From Stenotrophomonas nematodicola (GTDB taxonomy: Bacteria > Pseudomonadota > Gammaproteobacteria > Xanthomonadales > Xanthomonadaceae): a stretch of 64,000 bases of DNA. The translations under genes and the position numbers were made by a program. Under the pieces are notes generated by a model. The model ran no database searches. It was not told the origin of the DNA and saw only the letters and a list, made by a program, of their open reading frames with translations. Positions 56,079-64,000 of the stretch are shown one piece after another (the first letter of the stretch is position 1; each line of letters starts with the position of its first letter). The stretch is from NCBI RefSeq assembly GCF_009467805.1, contig NZ_WIAY01000002.1, forward strand, positions 372,001 to 436,000, given 5' to 3'.

Positions 56079-58071
56079 GTTCGCCTGGCTTCCAGGATGC
56101 GCGCCTGCGACGCGCCTTTTCAATCCCTGCGCTTCTGGCGCGGGAAAGACTGGCGCGTCCTGTTCGCTCCCTGTTCGATTCTCGATCTTCTTCGACGGAA
56201 CACGGAATCACAGCACGGAAGACCGTCCCTCTGGCTCTCACAGCAACGTTGCAAGGCTCTACGACGCATGCACGGAGCAGGTTGAGATCGGGGAGTTTCG
56301 CCTTTACATACAGGGCGTCGGAACGCCCTTCCCGGAAATTGGCGAACACGAGCCACACGAACATGGCGCGCGGGACGGCGAGTATGGCGATCGACGCTTG
56401 CGGTATGCATTCATGTTCATGGCCAACAAGATTTCCGAACTGCTTTGCGGCAAGCGTGTGGTTTCAGACAACGCAGATGCCATCATCAAGGCCGTTGAGA
56501 GCGACCATCAGATCAGACGCGTGCGCCGAACGCTTGACGAGGTGCTGGCCAACCCGAAAGCAGCTGCCCCCGTGATCTCGACGATCACGCTGGACCTGTT
56601 CGGCTTTTCGCGCGGCGCCACTGCAGCACGCGCGTTCCTCAACCACCTGATCGAGTGGGCGGGAGAGTATAGACCACAGGTCTGCGGCATCCCGTTGAGG
56701 GTACGCTTCATGGGGCTGTTCGATACGGTGGCATCGGTCGAGATTGCTGATTCCATGCCGCGCACAGGGGACGGCCATCTGTCATGGGCGAGTCCACGGT
56801 ACATGGTAATTCCTTCATTTGTAGAGCAGTGCGTCCATATGGTTGCCGGGCATGAGGCACGCAACTCGTTCCCACTGACGAGTATTTCCGCTTCACGCGA
56901 GCAAGCTCCGCATCGTCTGGAAATCATCTACCCCGGTGTGCATGCCGACGTTGGCGGCGGCTACGGACCACATTCCCAAGGCAAGGGTACCCTGGAGGGC
57001 GGGCAGCGTATCCGCCAGCAACAGGGCGACCTTCTGTCGCAGGTCTCCCTCAATGATATGTATGCACGTGCCCGAGCCGCTGCAGTACCCCTCAGGCCGC
57101 TCACTGAACTCTACCAGACCAAAGTCGGCCCATTCTTCGCCATATCACCGGAGTTGCAGCGCAGCTACGACGCTTATCAGAAGACGCTTGAGCAGCACCG
57201 CGCCGGCGCCCCGCTGCTTCGCCTACTACACGCGCACTATCTCGCCTACCTGGGCTGGCGGCGACAAGTTCTGCCGCGCGAGACATTCATCGCACAGCCA
57301 TTCATGACCCACTGCAAGCAGACACAGACGCAGGACCACATCAATCTCGACCAGGCAAATGCCGAATTGATGGTCTATCTCGCTGTGTTCAACGATCCGG
57401 CGCAGCGTGCCCGAGTGCATGGCAGGCGCGCGCTTGGCTTACCTGGCTTTGTTCACCGTGAGCACGCCTGCATGGAGATGTACGACCGCTACTGGGGAGC
57501 GTCTCCAGAGCCCGGCGACGCCTTGCGAAACATTCTCATGCAGTACGTCCATGACTCGCGTGCTGGCTTCGTACTGACAGACCCGCAATGCGAGCGTGAC
57601 TACAGGAACATGCATGCCCACCTCGAAGCCTGTGACGCGCAGTATCGAGAGAGCCTTCGTATACATGCTGTGGACACCAAGGACCGACAAGAGGCATATC
57701 AGCGCGCTGTGGAGGCCCATACGCACTTTGTTCCCACCGGCTGGCGGGAAACCCGGCCGCCCATGCCAAAACCCCCTCTCGTCCGCGCGATCCCCGAAGA
57801 TCCACTCAATGCGGAAGACCGCAAGGCGCTTGCCACTTTTCGGGCCGGCAGGACGCCCATTTTCACCGATGCCAAACCCGCGTCAGCAATGGATGGCAAG
57901 GAGAATGTGCTGGATTACATTGCCAAGGTCTCCCGCCGCGAAGTGCGCTGGAGTTATCTACGCCGGCGTCAGGTATTCCGACCATACGTCACCACTACCG
58001 GGCATCCACGGATCGGCATCAGGACAGTGGACCCCTCTGAACGCCTCCGCTACGAGGACGGTCTCACATGA
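56071..58071 (+). CDS. Tle1-type T6SS phospholipase effector (DUF2235)
   Basis: A 666-residue alpha/beta hydrolase of the Tle1/DUF2235 class, which hydrolyses membrane phospholipids of rival cells. The nucleophile is Ser180 in DLFGFSRGATAARAF. The candidate acid is Asp218 in FMGLFDTVASV and the candidate base His291 in YPGVHADVGGGYG, the usual order and motifs. The opening strand VRFSIFFDGTRNHS is also typical. There is no signal peptide, as expected for T6SS cargo. The start ATG 56071 overlaps the immunity gene and the stop overlaps the adaptor gene start (ATGA). Base composition is visibly less GC-rich than flanking genes, suggesting transfer. Confidence 0.88.
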   Translation: MNEFAWLPGCAPATRLFNPCASGAGKTGASCSLPVRFSIFFDGTRNHSTEDRPSGSHSNVARLYDACTEQVEIGEFRLYIQGVGTPFPEIGEHEPHEHGARDGEYGDRRLRYAFMFMANKISELLCGKRVVSDNADAIIKAVESDHQIRRVRRTLDEVLANPKAAAPVISTITLDLFGFSRGATAARAFLNHLIEWAGEYRPQVCGIPLRVRFMGLFDTVASVEIADSMPRTGDGHLSWASPRYMVIPSFVEQCVHMVAGHEARNSFPLTSISASREQAPHRLEIIYPGVHADVGGGYGPHSQGKGTLEGGQRIRQQQGDLLSQVSLNDMYARARAAAVPLRPLTELYQTKVGPFFAISPELQRSYDAYQKTLEQHRAGAPLLRLLHAHYLAYLGWRRQVLPRETFIAQPFMTHCKQTQTQDHINLDQANAELMVYLAVFNDPAQRARVHGRRALGLPGFVHREHACMEMYDRYWGASPEPGDALRNILMQYVHDSRAGFVLTDPQCERDYRNMHAHLEACDAQYRESLRIHAVDTKDRQEAYQRAVEAHTHFVPTGWRETRPPMPKPPLVRAIPEDPLNAEDRKALATFRAGRTPIFTDAKPASAMDGKENVLDYIAKVSRREVRWSYLRRRQVFRPYVTTTGHPRIGIRTVDPSERLRYEDGLT

Positions 58072-59627
58072 TCCCGCACGCGTTCCTGCGACCGGCCTTC
58101 TTCCTGCTGTGGGCACTCTGGTCGCTGCTGATGGGCTGGTACGCCGTCGATGATGACCAACTCGCTTCGCCTGCACAGGCCGTGGGCCCGTGGCTCGCGG
58201 GCAGCATCGCGCTGGGCGCGCTGTTCCTGCTGGTGGCCGCGCTGATCAAGGTGCTTCAGGAGATGCGCGCCGGCGCGCGCGGCATCACACCGCTGCGCGC
58301 TGCGGGTTCGCCGGTGCTGCCCCTGCCCGCCACGGGCGCGGCGGCTGCGCCCACCGCCCCGGTGCTTCAGATCCGCGCGTGCTACGCGCGCCTTGCGCGG
58401 CAGGCACCCGACGCTCTTGTGGCCCTGCTGGACAACCCGCAGGCCACCCGCCCGGTACTGGCTGCGCACGCCGAGGACCCGGCGGCGCGTCTGGCCGAGC
58501 GCGGCATGGCGATGCAGGTGCAGTTGGCGCAGGGAATGGAGATGCTGGTCGCCGCCCTGCCCGATGCCGCGCCGGTGGCGATGTTCACGCTGGCCCCCAC
58601 GCTCACCCGCCACAGCCGTTACGCCGCAATGGAGTGGCCGGGCTTGATGGCCAGCCAGTCCGACGCGCCCGGCGCGCTGCTGCTGCGCGAGCTGGACCTC
58701 AACGGCCCGTCGCTGGCGCCGGTGCTGCAGGCGCTGTTCGCCCGCTTCACGGCGTCGCCACGGTTGTGCAGTGCCGTGCTGCTGAGCCTGGAGGGCCGGC
58801 TGATCCGAGGGCGGTACCAGCGCCCCTGGGATGACGAGCCCGAGGATCCGGTGGACGAGAGCATGGTGCTGATGTGGATCACCCGCACCGGGGTACCCGA
58901 CGCGATACGGCGCGAGGCGGTGGAGGCGGACACCCCGGCGGCGCAGCATGCGCGGCAGCCGTACGCGTGGTTCCGCGAAGAACTGGCCGCTTACACGGCG
59001 CTGGCCCCGCACGAGCCCGAAGCGCAGGTGCACGCCGCGGCGTTCATCACATCGCTGTTGCCGGTACTCCGCGAAGAGGGGACCGCGCAGGCCCAGCGAC
59101 TGGGCGACGATGCGTGGTATCCGGTGCCGTGGACCCGACAGCAGATCACCCTTCAGGAGGCCGCGCCCGTGCTGGGCACGCTGTATCCGCCCCGCTGTGT
59201 TGCCCTGCGCGGTGATGATGGCGAGGCGTTGTCGCCGCGCGCGCAGGAGGCCGCCATTTCCGAGGCGTGGCAGACGCTGCACATCGCGCTGCCCGAGGCC
59301 GCCCGCCCGCGCTGCGTCTGGTACGACAGCCGTGCCGATGTCGATGCGGCCATCGCGCTACGCATGGCATTGCGCGTGCTCGCGGATCCGCTCGATCTGG
59401 ACGATCCACGCGTGGGCATCGACCTGGCCACGCGCGTGGGTGCATTGGGCGGTGGCAGCGGTGCCGCCGCCCTGGCGTTGGCGCTGGCCAGCGGCAAGGC
59501 CGGTACCGCCGTCATCGTCGACGATGACGGCCGTCTGCTGCTGCAGCCCATCGTGCCCGCGCCGCAGCCCGATGCCACGGACACCGCGTCCGCCCTGTCC
59601 CGCCAGCCCGATCTGGAGCACCCATGA
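58068..59627 (+). CDS. Tla3-like (DUF2875) T6SS lipase adaptor, membrane-anchored
   Basis: A 519-residue protein with two N-terminal TM helices (near 8-26 and 42-62), a Pro/Ala linker and a large globular part. The globular part includes MVLMWITRTGVPDAIRREAV, AFITSLLPVLREEGTAQAQR and a Gly/Ala-rich C-terminal helix, features I associate with the DUF2875 family. P. aeruginosa Tla3 of that family is required for delivery of the lipase Tle3. It overlaps the lipase gene by ATGA. The family call is by recollection of pattern; the adaptor role is inferred from context. Confidence 0.6.
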   Translation: MIPHAFLRPAFFLLWALWSLLMGWYAVDDDQLASPAQAVGPWLAGSIALGALFLLVAALIKVLQEMRAGARGITPLRAAGSPVLPLPATGAAAAPTAPVLQIRACYARLARQAPDALVALLDNPQATRPVLAAHAEDPAARLAERGMAMQVQLAQGMEMLVAALPDAAPVAMFTLAPTLTRHSRYAAMEWPGLMASQSDAPGALLLRELDLNGPSLAPVLQALFARFTASPRLCSAVLLSLEGRLIRGRYQRPWDDEPEDPVDESMVLMWITRTGVPDAIRREAVEADTPAAQHARQPYAWFREELAAYTALAPHEPEAQVHAAAFITSLLPVLREEGTAQAQRLGDDAWYPVPWTRQQITLQEAAPVLGTLYPPRCVALRGDDGEALSPRAQEAAISEAWQTLHIALPEAARPRCVWYDSRADVDAAIALRMALRVLADPLDLDDPRVGIDLATRVGALGGGSGAAALALALASGKAGTAVIVDDDGRLLLQPIVPAPQPDATDTASALSRQPDLEHP

Positions 59628-60127
59628 CCGCTCGCCTCGCCCTGCCCCTCCTGCTGTTCTCGGTGGCCGCACTGACAGCCTGCCAGGAACGCTACGCACT
59701 GACGAACGGGTGGGAGACCTGGCCCACCACGCCCGAACCGCCGCAGCCACTGCTGGGCACGGTGTGGAAGCTGCATGACCTGCCCGCCACCGCCGACAAG
59801 GCGGCGACCGTGGTGCCGCCGGATTCGCACGTGGGCTTCATCATTCTCGAAGCCGACGGCCGGCACCTCACCGGCTATGCCGGCTGCCAGCCGATGACCG
59901 CGCTGTACCGCCAGCAGGGCACGCGGTTGACGGTGGAGGGGCTGGCACGCATCGGCTCGCGCTGCCACAAAGAGCGGTTCGATGACATCGGCGACCGCTT
60001 CGCCGCTGCGCTGAGCGGGGCCACCGGCTACCGGATGGCCGAGGACGACGCCCTGCTGCACATCCTGCACGGGGACACGGTGACCGCGACACTGATCTAT
60101 CGCACGCCGCCCAAGCACTCCTGGTGA
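59624..60127 (+). CDS. META-domain lipoprotein of the T6SS cassette
   Basis: A 167-residue lipoprotein with lipobox ALTAC (Cys20). The mature part has the META/HslJ-like pattern LLGTVWKLHDLP, VGFIILEADGRHLTGYAGCQPMTALYR and a Cys-containing RIGSRCHKERFDDIGDRFAAAL. Coupled by ATGA to the adaptor gene and by GTGA to the PAAR gene. Such small periplasm-facing lipoproteins next to effectors are often accessory immunity proteins, but nothing proves that here. Confidence 0.65.
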   Translation: MTARLALPLLLFSVAALTACQERYALTNGWETWPTTPEPPQPLLGTVWKLHDLPATADKAATVVPPDSHVGFIILEADGRHLTGYAGCQPMTALYRQQGTRLTVEGLARIGSRCHKERFDDIGDRFAAALSGATGYRMAEDDALLHILHGDTVTATLIYRTPPKHSW

Positions 60128-60405
60128 CACAGGCGATGGCGAGCATGAGGCCTCCTGTCTGCCTGGGGGATCCCACCAGCGGCGGCGGCGAAGTGGTGCA
60201 GTGCCAGGGCAGCGGCCGCATCGACGGCGCGACGATCGCAGTGATGGGCGACCTGGCCACCTGCATGCTGCACCCGGGCCGGCATGCCTTCGTGGAAGGC
60301 TGCGCGCGGGTGCGGCTGAACGGGGCGCCGGTGGTGCGCGACGGTGACCGGCTCGCCTGCGGCTGCCGCGGTGTGGCCCGCCATGCGCGGCACGTGCGGG
60401 CCTGA
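60124..60405 (+). CDS. PAAR-domain spike-tip protein
   Basis: A 93-residue protein consisting of a PAAR repeat domain (PVCLGDPTSGGGEVVQCQGS, IAVMGDLATCMLHPGRHAF, VRLNGAPVVRDGDRLACGC). It would sharpen the VgrG tip. GTG 60124 overlaps the previous stop; ATG 60136 is an alternative start. No toxin domain is fused, so cargo would be carried non-covalently. It ends the cassette that begins with vgrG. Confidence 0.85.
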   Translation: MTQAMASMRPPVCLGDPTSGGGEVVQCQGSGRIDGATIAVMGDLATCMLHPGRHAFVEGCARVRLNGAPVVRDGDRLACGCRGVARHARHVRA

Positions 60406-60411
60406 ACGCAG

Positions 60412-60444
60412 CAGGGCCGCACGGCGGGATGCCGTGCGGCCCTG
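60412..60444. terminator. Strong hairpin between convergent PAAR and TonB receptor genes
   Basis: A perfect 14-bp stem (60412-60425 / 60431-60444; arms CAGGGCCGCACGGC and GCCGTGCGGCCCTG) with a 5-nt loop and no T-tract. Its place between two convergent genes suggests bidirectional transcript-end formation. Confidence 0.7.
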
Positions 60445-60496
60445 GGGTGCCCGCCGCCTTCGCGAGGTGGCGGCGGCTATCGTGGTGGCGCGGCGG

Positions 60497-62803
60497 TCAG
60501 AACTCGGCGCCGAGGGTCAGGAACACCTGGCGCGGCGCGCTGGCGTGGATCGCGTAGCGGGTGCCGTTCGGGTCGGCCGGGGCGAACGAACTGAGCTGCC
60601 CGGCGTAGCGCTTGTTGGTCAGGTTGGTCGCGTTGAGCGAGACCTTGACGTCGCGCAGGCCCATGCCCGGACCGAACGAATAGCCCATGCCGGCATCGAA
60701 GGTGGTTACGCCCGGCACCGACTGGTCGTTGGTGTAGGTGTAGTAGCGCTTGCCGGTGTACTTGGCGCGCAGGCTGGCGAAGAAGCCGTCGCGGTTCCAG
60801 CTGATCTCACTGGACGCCATGCGTTGCGGGGTATCGACGGTGATCTTGCCGGCCACCGGTACGATCGCGCCACCGGAGGTGTAGTTGTCTTCGTAGGTGG
60901 TCTTGTTCCAGGAGAGGGCGTTGTACCACTGCAGGCCATCGACCGGCTTGAGGATGAAGGTCAGCTCGGCGCCACGGCTCTTGACCGACCCGACGTTGAT
61001 GAAGCGCGTGATGCACTCCGGACGCGTGCCCACTTCGATGCTGGTGCACGGGTTGAGCGAGAGCAGACGGTTGTCGAACATCACGTGGTAGGCGGCGATG
61101 GAGGCCTGGTACTTCTCGCCGAAGGTGCGGAAGCCGGCTTCCAGGGTCTTGGACTTCTCCGGATCCAGCCCGGCGCTGGCCGCGAAGGACTCCGGCGATA
61201 CCTGCAGCGGGCCGCCGCTGCCACCGCCGACGAAGGCGGCGATGTTCTCCGAGTAGGACGCGAACAGCTCCTGGTTGGGCGTGAGCTTGAAGCCGATGCC
61301 GGCCTGCGGCAGCACCGATTCCTTGGCGGTCAGCGTACCGGAGGCATAGCTGGCCTCGGTGCCGGGCTTCGCATTGGCGGTCATGCGCGTGTTCGGGCTC
61401 TTGACGCCCACGTCCACGGTCAGGCGGTTGTCCAGGAAGCGCATGCGGTCCTGCACGTAGAACTGGCGCGTGCGGATGTCGAAATCCTGGTCGAACAGGC
61501 GACGGTCGGGATGGTTGAGGTAGCCGTCATCCAGGAACGGGCCGGTGATGTAGTAGAAGTTGCGCTCGACGTTGTGGTCGTTGCGTTCGTACCACAGGCC
61601 GGCTTCCAGTTCGTGCAGACCCCACTGCCAGCTCAGCGCGGCGGTGATGCCCTGGCGGTTGATGGTGTAGTTGGTGCTGCGGATGGAGATCGGCAGCGCC
61701 TGCGGTGTGCCCGGGTTGGACGGCTGGCCCGGTGCCCACCAGTGGCCCTGGCCACGGTTCTCATGGTGGTAGCCGAGCAGCTTCAGACGGGCTGTGTCTC
61801 CCAGCGCCAGGTCCGCATCAAGCGAGTAGAGATTGTCATCGCGCAGCGCACGGCTCTGGTAGTACGCGTCGTCGATGCTGTTGACGCCGCCGCTGAAGGC
61901 GCATTTCTGCGCGTTGTAGGTACCCGGCGCGCAGTACGCTGCGGCCACCGCGCGGTCCCAGTCCGGTGCGTAGATGTTCCAGTCCCAGCCCAGGCCGCGC
62001 GCGAGCATGCTCTTGGACAGGTAGGCGTAGTTGGCCTGGCTCGCCCGCGACGTGGCGACGAAGGCGCCGAAGCGGTTGTCGCCGACATTCCACACCGCCT
62101 TGGCATTGAACTGGCGGGTGGTCTGGTTCTGGTTCGGCTCGGCCCACATGTCCGCATCCTGGTGGACGCCGGACACGTAGGCGGAGAAGCCGTTGATGTC
62201 GCCGGTATCCACGCGCAGGTAGCCGCGTCGCTGGTTGTCGTCGCCGACCGTCACGCTGGCGCGGCCGCCGAATTCGGTGGACGGGTCCTGCGAGAAGTAC
62301 TGGATGGTGCCGCCCAGGTTGCTGGTGGAGGCCACGCCCAGCGAGCCGATGCCCTGCGACAGCTCGGCACCGGCCAGGTTCTCGGCAATGAGCGCACGGG
62401 CGATGCTCAGGCCGTTGTAGTTGCCGTAGCTGTTGTCGCCCAGCGGAATGCCATCCAGCGTGTAGCCCAGGCGGCTCTTGTCGAAGCCGCGCAGGCTGAT
62501 CGTCTGCGATTCCTCGTTGGCGCCGAAGGCATCGTTGGACTGCACGGATACGCCGGGCAGGCGGTCGAGGATCTTCTGGCCGCTGGTGCCCGGCGGCAGC
62601 ACTTCCTTGTCGACGGCGGTGATGCGCTGCACCTGGCGGGTTTCGCCCTGGCCGATCACCGACACGGTGTCGAGGGTCTGCGCGCTGAGCGCAACGTTGG
62701 CGTCGGTGTTGGCGTCTACATCGGCGGCGTGGGCATTGGCAGCGCACAGCGCGATCGCAACCGCGATCGTCAGGGGTCGGGTAAGCATGGTGATCCGTAG
62801 CAT
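60497..62803 (-). CDS. TonB-dependent receptor
   Basis: A 768-residue outer-membrane receptor. Signal peptide ends ANAHA/ADVD. A TonB box-like LDTVSVIGQG is followed by the plug (KILDRLPGVSVQSNDAF, ISLRGFDKSRLGYTLDGIPL, GSLGVASTSNLGGTIQYFS). The C-terminal barrel ends QVFLTLGAEF. ATG 62803 or 62788 could be the start; neither has a strong ribosome-binding site. The substrate is unknown, and the plug sequence does not obviously match catecholate or hydroxamate siderophore receptors. No Fur box is apparent in the 122-bp gap upstream. Confidence 0.85.
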   Translation of the reverse strand: MLRITMLTRPLTIAVAIALCAANAHAADVDANTDANVALSAQTLDTVSVIGQGETRQVQRITAVDKEVLPPGTSGQKILDRLPGVSVQSNDAFGANEESQTISLRGFDKSRLGYTLDGIPLGDNSYGNYNGLSIARALIAENLAGAELSQGIGSLGVASTSNLGGTIQYFSQDPSTEFGGRASVTVGDDNQRRGYLRVDTGDINGFSAYVSGVHQDADMWAEPNQNQTTRQFNAKAVWNVGDNRFGAFVATSRASQANYAYLSKSMLARGLGWDWNIYAPDWDRAVAAAYCAPGTYNAQKCAFSGGVNSIDDAYYQSRALRDDNLYSLDADLALGDTARLKLLGYHHENRGQGHWWAPGQPSNPGTPQALPISIRSTNYTINRQGITAALSWQWGLHELEAGLWYERNDHNVERNFYYITGPFLDDGYLNHPDRRLFDQDFDIRTRQFYVQDRMRFLDNRLTVDVGVKSPNTRMTANAKPGTEASYASGTLTAKESVLPQAGIGFKLTPNQELFASYSENIAAFVGGGSGGPLQVSPESFAASAGLDPEKSKTLEAGFRTFGEKYQASIAAYHVMFDNRLLSLNPCTSIEVGTRPECITRFINVGSVKSRGAELTFILKPVDGLQWYNALSWNKTTYEDNYTSGGAIVPVAGKITVDTPQRMASSEISWNRDGFFASLRAKYTGKRYYTYTNDQSVPGVTTFDAGMGYSFGPGMGLRDVKVSLNATNLTNKRYAGQLSSFAPADPNGTRYAIHASAPRQVFLTLGAEF

Positions 62804-62925
62804 GTGGGATGGTGACCTGCGCAGTGCAGGTGCGCGACCATCATGCGAGCGGAAGATGAAAGCATTCTTACGCGGCGCACCTCGGTTGACGACGTGCGAC
62901 GAAATCCGGGAAATCGTGGCACGCG

Positions 62926-64000
62926 CTATTCGGTTGCCAATTGATCCATGCGGATGCGGTTGGCGAACAGCGAGAAAGCCAGCATGCCCGCCAGTCCGTT
63001 GGCGCGGCTGACCCAGTGCGGCAGCCAGCGCGGCGGGCGCAGGATGCCCTCTTCGAACAACGGCGCGAACGCGATGGCGTCGGTGAGCGACATCTTGCCG
63101 GCGAACAGCCAGCGGCACACCTGCAGGCGGTCTTCGGCCAGCATGTGGCGGAAGAAGGTATGCACCGACACCAGCCCGCGCAGGTACACGGTGTCCTTGG
63201 TGAAGGCCGCACCGCCGCTGGGCGGCACGCCGCGGAACACGCGCTGGGCCGAGGCGAAGCTCTCTTCGCTGTTCTGCCCGGCGTCGCAGAAGTAGCGGAA
63301 TACCTGGATGAAATCGGCGCCCTCGCGCGCCATCGCGATCGCCTCGGTGCGCAGGCTGATGCGTTTGAGCCGTTCGATGTCGATGCTGCCGGTGATCTGC
63401 TCGGCGAACGTGGCCAGGCCTTCCTGGGTGGCGGTGACGCGCGGCGACGACAGCGCCAGACTGGGCAGGTGCGGTTGTTCGCGGCCGTTGAGCGCGGTGA
63501 GCGAGTGCACCAGGGCTTCGTGGTGGAACAGCTGTGCGCGGTCGTAGGCACTGAAGCGCGCACTGGTGCGCAGGCGGATGCGGGTGGGGCCGGCGGCCGC
63601 CTTGGAAATCAGCTCCGGATCGAGCTGCACGGTGATGATGCGCGATTCGAAGAAGGCATCCAGGTCGCTCTGCAGCTGCAGTTGCAGCGCGGTGGCCGAG
63701 ACCGGCACCTGTTCTTCCGGGGCGAGCAGTTCGTGGTCCAGTTCCTGGGCGATCTGGATGAAGTGGCGGGCTGCCTCGCGGGTGCTGGGGCCGCGACCGG
63801 GCAGCGGCTGCTCGGGCGCGCCGAACAGTTCGACGGAGTAGCGGTCGACGCCTGCGGTTCCCAGTGACTCGAGCAGACCGGCGGCCTGGTCCCAGCTGTG
63901 CGCCGAGCGCTGCACGTACAGACCGATGGGGTGGCTGGGATCGCACTGGGCGCTGATCGCGGCGAGCGCGCGTCGAGTGTCGCCGAAATCCAGGCGGGGG
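62926..64000 (-). CDS. QEGLA-motif (DUF1704 / MATCAP-like) putative metallopeptidase, 5' end outside window
   Basis: Coding sequence stays open from the window's right edge (from about Pro-Arg-Leu-Asp-Phe-Gly) to TAG at 62926, so at least 357 residues are present and the start lies beyond 64000. It carries the name-giving VTATQEGLATFAEQ and upstream HHEALVHSLTALNG, an H-E-X3-H zinc motif. The family is annotated in bacteria as flavohemoglobin expression-modulating QEGLA protein. Eukaryotic relatives (MATCAP) are tubulin tyrosine carboxypeptidases. Function in bacteria is unresolved. It is followed in the same direction by the TonB receptor gene. Confidence 0.85.
   Translation of the reverse strand, partial: PRLDFGDTRRALAAISAQCDPSHPIGLYVQRSAHSWDQAAGLLESLGTAGVDRYSVELFGAPEQPLPGRGPSTREAARHFIQIAQELDHELLAPEEQVPVSATALQLQLQSDLDAFFESRIITVQLDPELISKAAAGPTRIRLRTSARFSAYDRAQLFHHEALVHSLTALNGREQPHLPSLALSSPRVTATQEGLATFAEQITGSIDIERLKRISLRTEAIAMAREGADFIQVFRYFCDAGQNSEESFASAQRVFRGVPPSGGAAFTKDTVYLRGLVSVHTFFRHMLAEDRLQVCRWLFAGKMSLTDAIAFAPLFEEGILRPPRWLPHWVSRANGLAGMLAFSLFANRIRMDQLATE

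Larger units (their letters stand above)
54942..56084 (+). repeat. Direct repeat of DUF3304-coding DNA (711-bp period)
   Basis: Copy 1 about 54942-55373 and copy 2 about 55653-56084 align with no gaps at an offset of 711 bp (237 codons). The last 40 or so nucleotides, including the next gene's start region, are almost identical. The unit thus comprises immunity 3' end, effector start and immunity 5' region, a typical tandem-duplication footprint. Confidence 0.8.

Overview
The window is high-GC, gene-dense proteobacterial chromosome. Three things point to Stenotrophomonas (Xanthomonadaceae): palindromic GTAG-initiated repeats of the SMAG type described in S. maltophilia lie between genes; the divergent smeP-smeO / smeRo-pcm-tolC cluster has the gene order reported for the S. 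maltophilia SmeOP-TolCSm efflux pump; and ilvC-ilvG-ilvM-ilvA-leuA-leuCDB forms one long branched-chain amino acid locus, an order I recall from xanthomonads. The assignment rests on my recognition of these patterns, not on a database search.

Layout. 0.2-1.7 kb: BCCT osmolyte transporter. 1.9-3.6 kb (minus): secreted gamma-glutamyltransferase. 3.8-13.9 kb: a branched-chain amino acid operon preceded by a complete attenuator, with a leader peptide carrying Leu-Leu-Val-Leu-Val-Leu-Ile, a matching antiterminator segment and a terminator. A second terminator-like hairpin lies just before ilvC, and a SAM methyltransferase gene sits between leuA and leuC. 14-21.4 kb: SmeOP-TolC efflux cluster with an AT-rich divergent control region. 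21.5-25 kb: Fur-box-preceded TonB receptor, PepSY membrane protein and a 41-residue membrane peptide. 25-30 kb: envelope genes (waaA, lpxL, O-antigen ligase/polymerase, glycosyltransferase, CHCC zinc-finger protein). 30-34.4 kb: GH92 mannosidase and a basic-secretory-protein metallopeptidase behind a set of inverted repeats. 34.8-43.8 kb: C4-dicarboxylate block with malic enzyme, DctA, a porin, a DctB-like hybrid kinase and a LuxR-type regulator. 43.9-50.5 kb: tricarboxylate block with a lone periplasmic binding protein, a TctE/TctD-like two-component pair, a porin, a CitMHS transporter and a PhaB-like reductase that has Phe at the catalytic Tyr position.

50.7-60.4 kb: a type VI secretion auxiliary island with overlapping reading frames throughout: vgrG, DUF4123 chaperone, a membrane-anchored DUF3304 protein, a 45-codon ORF, a second DUF3304 protein, a Tle1-type phospholipase, a Tla3-like (DUF2875) adaptor, a META lipoprotein and a PAAR protein. 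I read it as one delivery cassette: spike, chaperone, lipase toxin, duplicated candidate immunity and tip. No structural tss genes are present. The window ends with a second TonB receptor and the 3' part of a QEGLA-motif metallopeptidase gene, both on the minus strand.

The strongest leads are the T6SS cassette with its duplicated DUF3304 genes and effector-start remnant, the attenuator plus second hairpin before ilvC, the Tyr-to-Phe SDR, the methyltransferase inside the leucine operon, and SMAG repeats that supply stop codons, in one case for two convergent genes at once.
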